Positions 31,960 through 43,560 of a stretch of 64,000 nt of DNA are shown piece by piece. The stretch is taken from NCBI GenBank assembly GCA_031308135.1, contig JAHLJT010003656.1:68218984-68282983 (forward strand), written 5' to 3'. The notes beneath the pieces are model-generated. The model was not told the origin of the DNA. It was given only the letters and a program-made list of their open reading frames with translations, and searched no databases. Positions within the stretch are counted from its first letter, which is position 1; each line of letters opens with the position of its first letter. The stretch is from Acheta domesticus. Lineage: Eukaryota; Arthropoda; Insecta; Orthoptera; Gryllidae. Position numbers and translations under genes: made by a program.

Positions 31960-32100
31960 CCCGGCCTGGATCGCCGAGTTCGCTAACGCTGAAGAGCCGG
32001 AACTGTCTCGTGCCCCAAGGTTCGCGGTTTCGAATTCCCGCCCGGGGCTGGACGTTTCTGTGTCTGCCTACTGTTACCGTTACTCCCGAAGTTTCTTACA
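31960..32100 (+). mobile_element. tRNA-like SINE head (type C-like)
   Basis: Plus strand: the A-box region 'ggatcgccgagttcgctaac' is followed about 45 bp later by the B-box region 'gcggtttcgaattcccgccc'. It is arranged like a tRNA gene but no acceptor stem closes it, so a SINE head is the best reading. The body after about 32100 merges into repeat A. Confidence 0.6.
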
Positions 32101-32189
32101 GTGGTCACTAATGACCTTGGTAGTTGAAAAGCGACTTTAAAATAAGTTTTAAAAAAGTTTTTTTAAAAAATGTTTGACATCCCCACTTG

Positions 32190-32930
32190 AGAAAAAAACT
32201 GAAGAAAATATTTGGAGCCACTTTTGAGAAAACGTTTCCTAAATTTAAAGCAAATTTACGCAGAAACGACTCGTATTTTCGAAAAAATGTACGAGACCTT
32301 ATTTAAATATACAACTTTGAAGAACAGTTTTTAGTAAGAAAGAAATATCTACCTACAATACTGTAGTTGTAGGAAGACGCCGAAAAAATTAAACTTTTGC
32401 AATTTTCGAAATTTCAGGGAATTAAAAAAACCGGATCTGACCCAATTTTTTAAGCGTCAGTTGCTCTAACCGGGATAAAGATTTAATTAAAAATGAAATA
32501 TTTTTGAGAACATTTTGAAAAAGTTAAGGTTTCACATAAAGTACCCCTAACAATGAAAATATTCGTTTCAAATTCGCAGGGCCTTCAGTTTCACAAGATC
32601 GACGGAGGATATCAATTTTTTAATTTATTTATTTATTTATTTTTGAAATCGTCTGAACGGTTATGGCTCTAGCGGTAGCAAACAGACGGATGGACAGGCA
32701 GACAAACGGACGTTTTGCCGATAGTCAAACTTTCGGCATCAAGGACCCACAAAAAGTATATTTTGAGTACACATCGTGTAAGAGGAAGTAATTTACTACA
32801 TGTGGGCACAATATTTATGCATTTTTTTCGGTATCAGTACCCCACAATTCTAGTTTTTCTGTCAAAAAATCGCCGGGTTTTGTCAAACCATTACATTTTT
32901 TCTATACTACGTAAGTAGCACACGACAAAT
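32190..32930 (+). repeat. Dispersed repeat A, copy 4
   Basis: It contains all main landmarks in order: 'tttggagccacttttgagaa', 'gtaggaagacgccgaaaa', 'cagacggatggacagg', 'acggacgttttgccga', 'ggcatcaaggacccac' and an end resembling 'tactacgtaagtag'. A short (TTTA)n run sits at about 32622-32642. Confidence 0.75.
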
Positions 32931-32939
32931 TAAAAAAGA

Positions 32940-34018
32940 AATATGCACTTTTAGCGCTGATTCACAGCGCCTCTTTCTCTCTTCTTCCTTCGTTTCACCC
33001 GCGACGACATGAATCCTTCCGCGCCTCAGCATCACAAACCGGCATTGATTTCTCATTAGGAAAGCTCATTTAAGACGCAGCCAAGACGGTGGCAGCCGCG
33101 ACGGATGCACAGGGGCGGCGAAGGCCCAAGCGCAGGAGGAAAGCAGATTCAGGGCCATGTCCCTCATTCGTGGCCCATTCGTTGGCAAGTCAGGCTTGAC
33201 GAGCGTAGGACGGCACCCTTTATCACTGTCAAGGCTACTACCTACTTCATTGCTCGTACGATAGGGAACAGTGCGGTGGCTCTAGTTGTAGAATCGCAAC
33301 GTAGGATACTCCAGGCGGCTTCCTCGTGGAAAGCTAGCATCAATCCGCCCATTCACAGGTAAGCCGGGCTTGACGATTCTGTGTCGCGCTGGATGTAAAA
33401 CAGAGACAATCCTTTGTTCGAACAATCAAGCCGGTAGCAGTGGCGAAAAATCTATAAGCGCAGCAATGTACACTTGTTCAAGTAAGTTTTTGTCCATGCA
33501 TGTCTAGCTTTATTTTCCTCTCACAAGTAACCATCCCACAACCCAGACTCCAAGCCAATATTCACACAGCTTGTATGCGATTTCAGAGCGAGCTTCTCAT
33601 AGTGTATGTTCATTTCCATGCCATGCTTATCTGCAGGTATCACAGAAAATATTTACTTTTACTTGCAATAAAGAACGTTCCGCTTTCCAACTGCACTTGT
33701 TTTCACAAGAAACCTTAAATATCAAAATTAAATTTGTCATTCTTAGAAATATTCGTATGAGAAGAAAAGATTTCATTAAAGGTTTACAATAAAGGAGTAG
33801 GCTACACTCAATATTGTGAGTTACTGTAAATCGTACTGGCTTCACAAACCGAGAAAATGGAAATCCAACCATCAAATAGCGCCTGTTTATGGGACAATAA
33901 ACGTTTTCGAAACAGTGAAGTTCAAATAAATGAAATGTGAATACACATTAGTATAACAATAAAATGTAAACAATGGAACTAGCTGATTTCACAACCGATT
34001 AACTATACAATTTTTCGG
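32940..34018. other. Gene-free stretch
   Basis: A phrase of about 25 bp ('gcccattc...gg.aag.c.ggcttgacga') occurs at 33171 and again at 33347. 'caggggcggcgaagg' at 33109 resembles a hAT end but has no partner. No gene is supported. Confidence 0.4.
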
Positions 34019-34031
34019 ATCAAATTCAAAT

Positions 34032-34576
34032 TTTACCGGGAGAGGAGGCTCAGGGCATCAACTGATGTCACTGCAGTGCCTCTAACCGGGAGGTCCTCGG
34101 ATTTAGAGTCCCGACGGTGGCAGGATTTTCGACACTAGCTAGGCCGAGTTCTATCTGGAGGAGAATTCGCGATGCCGGCTTCTCTGATCGGTATTTTCGT
34201 GGTTTCTTTGATCAATACCAGGCGAATGCCGGAGTAGTACCCTATCAAACGGGCCACGGATCGCGCGCGATCGTTCCTTCCCCTTCCTTGTCCTATCCTC
34301 CCCCTTACACACACACACACACACTAACATGCACTACACTACACATATGTCGGGAGACCGATCTTGAGTTTAGAGCTTGTCCCGGCAGGGCCGGTGCCCC
34401 GCTGGTGGGAGATACCTGGTTGGAGAAAATTCTGGTAGCCGACGGTTGGGCGGCGCCGGATCCCGCCATTCAGCGGGGCAAGTTCACCGCCCCTTCCAGA
34501 GCAAAAAGCATGCACAACACTTACGGGTTTAATGACCTTAGCCGTTGACGCGTCCGGAATCACTAGTAACCAATCA
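34032..34576 (+). mobile_element. SINE-A, copy C, with 13-bp target duplication
   Basis: This is the best-preserved SINE-A, 545 bp. The head has an A-box-like 'gaggctcagggcatcaac' (about 34044) and a B-box-like 'ggatttagagtccc' (34099-34112). A body of about 430 bp contains a (CA)n run (about 34305-34324), and the tail ends 'ggaatcactagtaaccaatc'. The 13-mer ATCAAATTCAAAT flanks the element exactly (34019-34031 and 34577-34589), the kind of target duplication left by LINE-driven retroposition. Any ORF through the element is incidental. Confidence 0.92.
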
Positions 34577-34589
34577 ATCAAATTCAAAT

Positions 34590-35695
34590 GTTCGAACATA
34601 AAATTCATAAAATTAAACATTAAGACCATCGTGTCATCGCGTATTAATACATAATAAAGACCTTTCGGACAAGGTGATAATTGCCACAGTTAAAAAGGCG
34701 ATGCTTCCCTACATTTACGAAGCAAATTCAATCAATTGTGGATCAATGTTTGCTTCGACGTACTCGGTAGCAATGTTTAACATCAGTGTTTTATCACGAA
34801 GTCGGTCTGTTATATGTGATATCACGTCACAACTCAATGTATGAACTGAAAGGGTAGCATATCGAAATAAAACAATTATAAGGGTTCTGTTTTGTGAAAT
34901 TGTAAACGAAGACAATGAAATTATCACATCTCTTTATTCCATTGCCCAAGTTTCTTTTGCAACTTTTTCTCGGTTATCCCTGTAACAACTTTGGGTCCCG
35001 CGCTTCTAACTCACTTATTCTTTGAAAGGGTGTACATAAACGGAAGTAAAGATAAAATGAGATGGTAAGACATTACAAACCAATTTCTAAATCTCATCAC
35101 TTATAAGTTCTTTAAAATATGATCAATCACACTGTTGTTGTATGGACAGTACAACAATTGTGTGCTAATAAGCGTATGCATTATTAAATTTAATTATTGT
35201 CAATAGGACATTGCATATTAAAAACTTTCAATTAGTATTCTGTGGCATTTACCACTCACGGCATAAGTATTAATTATTTAATAAATTACATAATTAAGCT
35301 CATTAACGCTTTACTGACGTTATCATCCCAATCAATATGTCACGTTATCATTTGAGGTCAACAATACGCCATGGGAGACAGGTGGAACAGTATGATGAGA
35401 GTTTTGTACGATATTCAAAAACCCAAGCAACTAATAAATGTCGCTAGATACGGTTAAAAAAATTTGGAGCATGGCTGCCTAAAGGTTTTGAATTCATACG
35501 TAAGCAATTTCCTGTTCCCGAGAATCACGGTGACGAGGAAAATACAAAAACTTGAATGTTGCTACATGTTTTCTTACCGAGAAAATTATGATAAGGAAGT
35601 AAGGGAGGGAAAGATGAAATGACAAATCGAGTCAAATTAACAACCACTTAATTAGTAACTGAAATATGAAAACTAAAAATTAAGTAAAACAAAAT
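34590..35695. other. AT-rich gene-free stretch
   Basis: Nothing recognisable apart from scattered short ORFs without motifs. Confidence 0.4.
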
Positions 35696-35701
35696 CATAT
35701 A

Positions 35702-36938
35702 CACTAAGTGACAAAAAGTACATGGACCCATCCAAAAACTTTAGTTTTTCATTTTAGGTGCATTGTGCGGCCACCTACAGCCAGGTACTCCATATCAGCG
35801 ACCGCATTAGTCATTAGACAGCGTCAGAGAGCAGAAAGAGGCGTTCCGCGGAACTCACGGACTTCGAAAGTGGTTGGGTGTTACATGTGTCAGAAGTCTG
35901 TACGCGAGATTTCCACACTCCTAAACAACCCTAGGGCCACTGTTCGTGATGTGATAGTGAAATGGGAACGTGAAGGGACACGTACTGCACAAAAGCGTAC
36001 AGGCCGACCCCGTCTGTTGAATGACAGAGACCGCCGACAGTTGAAGAGGGTCGTAAAGTGTAACAGACAGACATCTATCCAGACCATCACATAGGAATTC
36101 CAAACTGCATCAGGATCCACTCTAAGTACTATGACAGTTAGGCGGGAGGTGAGAAAACTTGGATTTCATGTTCGAGCGGCTGCTCACAAGCCACACATCA
36201 TGCAGATAAATGCCAAACGACGCCTCGCTTGGTGTAAGGAGCGTAAACATTGGGCGATTGAACAATGGAACAACGTGGTGTGGAGTGACATATCAGGGTA
36301 CACAATGTGGCGATTCGATAGCAGGATGTAGGTATGGCGAATGCCCAGTGAACGTCATCTGCCAGTGTGTGTAGTGCCAACAGTGAAATTCGGAGGCGGT
36401 GGTGTTATGGTGTGGTCTTGTTTATCATGGAGGGGGCTTGTACCCCTTGTTGTTTTGCGTAGCACTTTCACGGCACAGGCCTACGTTGTTTTAATCACCT
36501 TCTTGCTTCCCACTGTTGAAGAGCAATTCGAGGATGGCGATTGCATCTTTCAAGACGATCGAGCACCTGTTCATACTGCACGGCCAGTGGTGGAGTGGTC
36601 ATAATGACAATAACATCCCTGTAATGGACTGGCCTGCACTGTTCTGACTTGAATCCTATCGAACACCTTTGAGATGCTTTGGAACGCCGACTTCGTGCCA
36701 GGCCTCACCGACCTGCATCGATACCTCTACTCAGTGCAGCCCTCCGTGAAGAATGGGCTGCCATTCCCCAATAAACCTTCCAGCACTTGATTGAAAGTGT
36801 GCCTGCGGGAGTGGAAGCTGTCATCAAGGCTAAGGGTGGGCCAACACCCTACTGAATTCCAGCATTACCGATGGAGGGCGCCACGAACTGGTAAGTCATT
36901 TTCAGCCACGTGTCCGGATATTTTTGATCACTTTTTTG
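35702..36938 (+). mobile_element. Tc1-like DNA transposon, degenerate
   Basis: The left end CACTAAGTGACAAAAAGTAC and the right end read inward, CAAAAAAGTGATCAAAAATA, are imperfect terminal inverted repeats of the Tc1 type. TA flanks both ends (35700-35701 and 36939-36940). The element is 1237 bp, close to the usual 1.2-1.6 kb for the family, and encloses one broken transposase. It lies alone between AT-rich stretches. Confidence 0.85.
35830..36856 (+). pseudogene. Tc1-like transposase pseudogene
   Basis: Successive plus-strand open pieces (about 35860-36094, 36131-36331, 36341-36604 and 36605-36856) together follow a Tc1 transposase. There is an N-terminal helix-turn-helix region ('LTDFESG' then 'GRPRLLNDRDRRQLKRVV'), a first catalytic Asp region 'VVWSDISGYTMW', then 'GGGVMVWSCLSW', a second catalytic Asp region 'FQDDRAPVHTA', and the third motif region 'DLNPIEHL' followed by a stop where Trp is usual. 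Stops and frameshifts separate the pieces, and the SDE.RF motif of the family reads SDISGY. The gene is clearly inactive. Confidence 0.88.
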
Positions 36939-37028
36939 TATGTACTACGGGAGTCAACTAGTTCCAATGATCTCGGGCTACAAAAAATATCAATATAAGA
37001 TCTTCATTTTTAGTACAACTTTGTATAC

Positions 37029-37330
37029 ATGCCTAAAGCCAAGAAAGGAATGTCTTTGGTCCCAAAGCTGGGAGCAAATTCTGATAATCATGATCCTGAG
37101 GAGGAGCTGTTATCTGCAGTGAGAGAAAATCAACTTTAGGAGATTATTGAGCTGCCTCCTTCAGATAGTTTTCAGATGGCTTTACCCAATTTTGAGGAAT
37201 TTTTGACATTGCCTGGGGTCCAGAAGTTTTCGGATCCCTCAAATTCAGTAGCCTGCCCGTTCTGAAACCCGTGGACAAATAAGATTTTCGTGCTGCTGTA
37301 GTTCCGTCATCAGGTCACCTTACTTTAGCG
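37029..37330 (+). pseudogene. Unidentified broken ORF, transposon or retrocopy remnant
   Basis: From an ATG at 37029 the frame reads 'MPKAKKGMSLVPKLGANS', then acidic residues, a TAG at codon 37, then 'EIIELPPSDSFQMALPNFEE', and a frame change into 'LPVLKPVDK'. The composition and length look coding rather than random. A 65-80 bp piece ('gcccgt.ctgaa.cccgtgg' to 'gtcatcaggtca') recurs at 38466-38550. I do not recognise the protein. It may belong to a mobile element or a processed gene copy. Confidence 0.45.
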
Positions 37331-37885
37331 AAAGAAACCCTATGAGAGGGCAAAAAAGAAAATATTTAAGAAACTAGTAGTGGAAACTTGCCTACAGGTA
37401 CAACTAAAATTGACTTATATTTCAACTGTCTTCTTTATTCTACCTATACTTCTGAATGTAACGTATCTGTTACGTAATTGTATTTAAGCGGATAATATTT
37501 AAGCGGATATATCACAAACTCAGATCACGTAAATGGTGGCACTTAAAAACAACCAGACTCAGAAATCTTCAAAAAAATCTAAATTAGCCATAAGTGGAGA
37601 AAACAAATTGTTTGTCATCAATAATTCTTATTTTGACAAGATAAGGGTTAAAATATTAATCAACAACCAAAACAATTGTTGATGGATGTTGTTCTTGACT
37701 TGATATATTCATTTTGTGTTCGGGTAATTTTGGATGAATTTCAAGGTTACTTCTCATTGTTAGCTCTAAGGGAAAATGTAATTATGCACACGTTTATTAT
37801 AATGAGAGAACACGTACCTTGAAGTGTTTTCTTCACTGTGACTTTTAATTTCCAGGAAGACTGCAGTGTAATACAATTCCACACG
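37331..37885. other. AT-rich gene-free stretch
   Basis: Nothing recognisable. Confidence 0.4.
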
Positions 37886-37889
37886 AGGC

Positions 37890-38290
37890 AAAGTTGAACA
37901 TTTTAAATCTTTCCGAAAGCCCTTGGGTCGCGAACGTTGAGAGACTCGGGCGGCGCTCCTCCGCCAACCTGTGCGGCGCCTGGCGCTGCTTCAATAAATC
38001 CCGCGAGGGCGGCGGGGTCGCGGGCCGGGGCCGGCGGGCTGACCCCGCGCCACGGCCACAGCACACGCGCGGCGCGGCGCGGCGCGGCGCCGCCCGCCGG
38101 CCCGGGCGCCTTAACTCAATCAGCGCCTCTTCCGGTTGCGTCACAGCGCACGCACTCCGCGGCCCGCGCCCGCGCCCGCGGCTCGCGCCTCACGTGCGCC
38201 CAGCAGCGGCGCCTGTGCCTGCGCCCGCGCCGCCCCCGCGCCCGCCCCGCGACCCACCAACGCGTGCGAAGGGTGAGAGGGAAGAAACCA
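37890..38290. promoter_or_regulatory. CpG island 37.9-38.3 kb
   Basis: Very dense CpG with a GGCGC run ('gcgcggcgcggcgcggcgcc', about 38069-38090) and GCCCGCGCC repeats. ORFs on both strands are compositional. It is a possible promoter island; no exon with clear splice borders was found. Confidence 0.4.
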
Positions 38291-38442
38291 TCAACTCCAC
38301 TTCTACACCACGTCAATTGAATTCTCAACGTCTGCAAGCGCTATATACTACTGCCACAGACTAAAGAGGTATACATCTTTACTCTATGCTACTGCACAGG
38401 AAAAGGTTTCGTTTCTATCGGACGTTTTTTGTAGCCTATGAT

Positions 38443-38464
38443 ATATGTGTGTGTGTGTGTGTGT
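38443..38464. repeat. (TG)n microsatellite
   Basis: About eleven TG dinucleotides. It directly abuts the duplicated coding-like fragment that starts at 38466. Confidence 0.95.
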
Positions 38465-38465
38465 C

Positions 38466-38550
38466 AAACGCATTGGCCTCCTGCCCGTCCTGAAGCCCGT
38501 GGACAAGAAAGATGTTCGTGCTGCTGTAGTTACGTCATCAGGTCATCAAT
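38466..38550 (+). repeat. Second copy of the 37.25-kb coding-like fragment
   Basis: It matches 37252-37315 with a few changes. One frame reads 'LPVLKPVDKKDVRAAVV', which is open here but interrupted in the first copy. The fragment begins immediately after the TG run. Confidence 0.7.
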
Positions 38551-39035
38551 GAATAAGTGTGCTTCAACGTGCAAGCATAATGTTAAAATTTTATCAAATG
38601 TGGAATTCGATTGTGTTTTTCGCTGTACTTTTCATAGGAGCGGACCACTCCACACTTGAGAGATTTGTTGGAGAGCGGATTCATCCTTGAGAATATCGAG
38701 ATTTAGGAGTAAACTTTTATCTATTTAGATACAATTATTATTTAACAAATTTTTGTCTTCTGTTCATAAATAATTATTATCTATGAACAGAAAAAAAGTC
38801 TTAATAAAAAATAAATAAATCGCTTCCTTGCCTTTTTGTAGAGCACGTAGTTCTTCTCATCTCTTGAAACCTCCGTCCTCGGTCCAGAGGTGTGTTACAG
38901 AGAACAGTTATTTTCCCTTCGTAGTGTAAAATGGAAGTAACTTTATCTACATCTCCGTCTTCTTTCCGTCGCCCGCATTCCCCGTCAGGCCCAGCAAAAC
39001 CAATGCTTACGTGCACTGAGAATTGCATTCAATCA
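38551..39035. other. Gene-free stretch
   Basis: An imperfect inverted word pair ('ttcataaataattattatct') occurs near 38762. Nothing else is recognised. Confidence 0.35.
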
Positions 39036-39041
39036 AATAGT

Positions 39042-39585
39042 GATTCCGGGCGCGTAAACTGCTAGGGTCATTAAACCCATAAGTGTAGTGAATGTTTTTC
39101 ATCGAGAGATGGCAGTGGTCTTCCCCTGCTGGATTGCGAGATCCGGCGCCGACCTACTGTCGGCTAGTGGTGTTTTCTCTAATCAGGTATCTCCCACCAG
39201 CGGGTCACCGCCCCAGTCAGGACAAGCTCTAAGCCTCCGTTCGGTCTCTCGGCTTGTGTGGTAGTGTAGTGCATGTTAGTGTAATTAGGTGAAAGGGATG
39301 AGGATAGGACAAGCAAGAGGAAGGAAAGATAGCGCGTGGTCCGTGGCCCGTTTATTAAGGTACTGCCCCGGCATTCACCTAGTGTTGGCCGGAGAAACCA
39401 CGGAAAGCTACCAATCAGAGCAGCCGGCCGCTAGAATTCTCCTCCAGACAGCGACTGAATTCGACCTAGCTGACAAACTAGTGTCGAAAATCGTGCCGCC
39501 GTTGGGACTCGCACCTAGAACCTCCTGGTCAGAGGCAGTGCAGGGACATCAGTTGACGCACCGAGTCACCTCTCCCGATCACATA
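39042..39585 (-). mobile_element. SINE-A, copy D
   Basis: Near full-length minus-strand copy. The head near 39585 reads 'cgggagaggtgactcggtgc' on the minus strand and the B box lies at about 39504-39515 (plus 'gggactcgcacc'). The body blocks 'gatcaggtatctcccaccag'-like and 'gtagtgtagtgcatgttagt' are present, and the tail ends in the 'gcgcccggaatcacta' form. The microsatellite is short in this copy. Confidence 0.88.
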
Positions 39586-39589
39586 TTGC

Positions 39590-41210
39590 AGAAAACAATA
39601 TTTTGTCCCTAAAGTGAATTAATTTGGAAATTTTCATTCTTATTGGTTACATACATTGAAAACAGAGCGTAATTCCAAATTTCACGTTTCTTTCTTCAGT
39701 AGTTTCACTACAATAATTCAGTGAATATATGTGACATTAATTGAAAGATTTGTGTCGAACCGGTACCTGCAACGATATTTTTGTGGTATTGGATATCATA
39801 TACAAAATATTGTACAAACAAAAGGAAAAGGAATGGAATAGGTTCAAGGAACTTTCAGATACCGCATGTTTATTGCCTCTCCATACCTCAGAGAATCGCG
39901 TCTCGTTCCACAATAAACGAGACCGCGCGCACACGCAGGGGAGAAGTCCGCAATTCTCTGCAGCTACGCAACTTAAGGGCGGTAACACTAAGAAGCCAGT
40001 TTCTTTCGCTCTTACGTCCAGACTTTTTGCCCTTCCCCCACTCGCCAGTTTACCTTTCGCAGATCGACAATCTCCAAGAGGGTCGCGGGCGGCATGGGCA
40101 CACCGTGTTTCTTTATGCATGTTTCATCGTTAATGGTGGTTCTTAGTCTATGCAGGGCGTACTTCCAGGGAAGCTGCAGACTTTTATATGAAACACGTGA
40201 GCAACTTCCCTGGGCAGGTTTGAAGATTCGTAAAGTAAGCACTTCATTTAAAAATTCGATTACACTCTACCGGTGCCAAAACAGCACATACTTTCTCGCG
40301 CTTTGGAAATACTTACGTATTAAAATACTAGCGTACCCGTGCGAAAACTCTCGCTGTACCCCACTCTCTTCCTTATTTTTCCATATTAATTCGTAATTTA
40401 TATTTTTCTTCAAGACCCTCCGCCACTTGTTCTATATGTCACTTTGTAATTGATAACAATATAATACACGCTTATCAATACAAATTATTCTCATTTTTAT
40501 TATCGGGCAAAGAGGTACATCCGTGTAATTCAAACGTATAGAATATCAAGTAATTTGTAATTTCACATACAGTTGCAGATTCTACAGGCTCTGAACAAGT
40601 GGGGTAGAATTGAGAAGCGTCGCACCAGCAACAATGTAACAATAGTAATGAATCAGTCTCATCCTATAGATTACGATGTGCGGAACGTTTCTTTGAGGCC
40701 TCGGGCCTCATAATTTCAGATTTTAAGGCCATAGAACACTTCTTATAAGAGTTATTTAACGATACAGATTCAAAAAATTCTTATGTATGTGTGTGGCGGG
40801 TTGCATTTTACATGAATATTTACATGTGTTTTTTTAAACAAATCCTTCATATTTTTAAAGTCAAAGTTCAATTCGTTATGTCTCCGCGAAATTGTCTCCG
40901 CTTAGAGAACTCATTTATAAACATTGGTTGCGCGTGAGAGCCGAGAAGGGAAGGTTTACTACTGAAATAATATAGGAGAAGATTACAATTTCTGTTCCAC
41001 TAGCACCTTCGCTATAGCTTGAAAAAGTCCAATTCAACAAATTCAAAGAAAGCGCCTCTGGTGCATTTCTGCATTTATTTCGATTGTCAGAACAGTGGTC
41101 ATTTCTTAATTTTACGAAAGAAACAAACAATACATTTAGCTGACACAGTACTTGTAGCACATAATAATTTCCCACAAGCCTGCCTTGATTACACTGAAGT
41201 GAGCTAACAA
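39590..41210. other. Gene-free stretch
   Basis: Overlapping ORFs of 121-130 codons at 39737-40146 on both strands were examined and show no motif. A SINE-B tail fragment lies at about 40283-40300. No gene is supported. Confidence 0.4.
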
Positions 41211-41214
41211 TTTT

Positions 41215-41560
41215 TAAATACCATATTCAACGATCAAATTTTGAAACTTATTTTGACAGAAAATTTTTGAGTTTTCCATAAACTTCTTTTAAAGTCATTT
41301 GAAGCACTTTAACTCATAATTACAACAGCGTTTGCAAATTGCTGGAAATATGCATATTAACGGTGTGAGAGATATTTCACAATAATTACAATTGTGTAAT
41401 TTTTGAAAAAACAAAAAAATACCCAAAAATGAACTTCAGTCATATTAAACAATGCAATTAGCACTACCCGTTCGAAAAGTCTGAATAAAAAATTTGGAGC
41501 CATTTTTGAGAAAATGGCGTTTGAGCGTTTCTGAAAATGCGGAAGTTTGAGTTGATTTTC
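41215..41560 (-). repeat. Dispersed repeat B, inverted partial copy
   Basis: Read on the minus strand it gives 'tagctcaaaattccgcattt'-like, 'ctcacaccgttaatatgcat' and 'ccagcaatttgcaaac' blocks of repeat B. It abuts a plus-strand repeat A copy head to head at about 41560. Confidence 0.7.
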
Positions 41561-41870
41561 AGAGAAAACGGTTGAGTTTGGAAAAAATCCTACACATGGT
41601 TTAGACGCTAGTGGTGATCTCAGACAAACGGACAGACGTTTTGCCGTCAATGGAGTTCTTGGAATCAAGGATCCACAAATGGATCCACAGTGGATTCTGT
41701 CTATACAGCGTGTTTGAGGAAGTAATCTGCTATACATCATAACACGATTTCACTACTTTTTCGTTTCCAGGGCCTGGAAATAAGAGTTTTTCTGCCGAAA
41801 ATTCGTTCTTTTTCCCGCGGCATTACTATATTTTCTCTGTACTCCGCAAGCAATAGCGAGAAGGTAAAAA
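41560..41870 (+). repeat. Dispersed repeat A, copy 5
   Basis: It contains 'catggtttagacgctagtgg', 'acggacagacgttttgccgt', 'ggaatcaaggatccac' and an end of the 'ttttctctgtactccgcaag' type, in the order of the other copies. Confidence 0.7.
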
Positions 41871-42285
41871 TTCGTTTACAGCCTAGAATGCTGTGTGATT
41901 TTATATCAATACACAGACACAAATACTTCGTTCATTTATTTATTTGTAAATTTTAAAAACCTTTTTATAATTCGTCCATTTACTAAAACCCTTCATATAC
42001 GAAACTGTCAGCCGTGTGAAATGCACAATCTCCGTAAAATTTTAAAAGTCTGAACTTTTGTTTTGGTATATGGATTAAAAATAGGTCGCATATCATCACT
42101 GAAGCAGCCCCAAGGTTCTCAGGAGTAGTAAAATTCCTAATAATATGAATTCGATCACATTTAAGTGACTTCATACATTTTCTTAGAACAATCTTGCGAG
42201 TCACGAACGCAGAAAAATACTGGTCGAAAAATACTGCATTCGAAATATGCTAGTGTTGAAATTGGTCGCGACTTAGTAACTATTG
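41871..42285. other. AT-rich gene-free stretch
   Basis: Nothing recognisable. Confidence 0.35.
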
Positions 42286-42289
42286 GTTT

Positions 42290-42640
42290 CGTGCACGGCG
42301 GGAGCTGCGAACGTCTTCCACACACTGCGAGTCCTGAGCAACGCGCACCTCGGCCAAAACTCGCTGCTTTATTTTCGTGGAAAAGCCCCGTCGGTGCTTA
42401 AATAACGAGGCGCCGCCCGCGGTCGCGGAAAGGGAACGCTCGTATCGTTGGGTCCAACGGCGCAGAGCAGCTCGGGATGAGGAAGTGCCTGGAGGAAGGC
42501 CGTGTTCGCACTGACGACGACGCGCCTACCGACGGGGAGGCTCCGTTGGGGAGGCGGCCCACTGGAAAACGCCCCGCGGCCAAGGACGGAAATAAAAAAA
42601 AGAAAAGAGAGAGATAAAAGGGAGCCACGAGTGATCGAAA
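42290..42640. promoter_or_regulatory. CpG-rich block 42.3-42.6 kb
   Basis: A CpG-dense block with no supported exon. The 167-codon minus-strand ORF has only compositional bias and no motif. Confidence 0.3.
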
Positions 42641-42839
42641 CGGACAAGGCCGGAACCCCGAAATGTCTCCTTCGTTTGAGAAGCGAGCGGGTTTGATACA
42701 TCAGCAGAACAACATGAGTCGAAGATCCTGCCCGCAACTCAACATTTTTTTTTAGAAAATTTAAATCCAAAAAAAATATTTGACGACACCGAAAAATCGT
42801 TTGACGGCAAAAGTCTGTCCTTTTATCTGTGGTCAACGC

Positions 42840-43010
42840 TGGCGCCAAAACCATTCTGCTATTTTTATCCAAAATTGATATTCCTCAATCGATTGAAAGT
42901 AACTCAAGACCCCTGAGTTTGACACGGATATTTTGATTATGGGGGGTACTTTACAATAAGCCACAATTACATTTCCAAAATTTTCTGAAAAATGGATCAA
43001 GTTTTTATTC
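42840..43010 (-). repeat. Dispersed repeat A, inverted partial copy
   Basis: The minus strand shows the 'gggtactttac' and 'ttttgaaaattttgg' type landmarks of repeat A around 42880-42985. It is the only minus-strand copy seen. Confidence 0.5.
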
Positions 43011-43189
43011 CAAGCGAACAATGACGAAAAAATATTTATGGGGGTTTGAACTGAGAATTCCTCTCCGCAAAATTCTTCCTGGTTTGCGTCTCATATTGAA
43101 CATTTTGATCTTAGGTACCCCGCATCTTCCCTCATCGTTCTCATCATCAAGAAACCTCTCCTCGCTTGTGTTTGTCTTCGCGCTTTCGC

Positions 43190-43560
43190 TATCAACCCCG
43201 AATCGACAGAACGTGCCCTCGTTGACCGAAGCGGCAGCGGTTCGTGCCGTGGGCTGTGCACTGGTTGGCGACGGCAGCCCGCAACGCAGCCCGCCCGTGC
43301 GGCCCGGCGGCGCCCGTGTCGCCTCTAATGAAGGGCGCCGTCCGCGCGCGGCCTCCAGGTCGCGCTCCGCCCCAATTTGTAACGCAAAACCGCTTTATCG
43401 ATGCAAATGCGCGCGACGCACCTCGGGACCCGTGCGGCGACGGAGGGTGGGGCGGGGCCGAGGCGGGGGGGGGGGGCGGGGAGCGGAAGAGGATGGCGGC
43501 AGTGCAGCGGCTCGGCGATGCTGCGGTGACGTGCTGGCAGACAATACAAGGAGTCTCTGC
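43190..43560. promoter_or_regulatory. CpG island 43.2-43.6 kb
   Basis: Dense CpG with an 11-G run near 43466. ORFs up to 208 codons cross it but are compositional. Possibly a promoter island. Confidence 0.35.
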
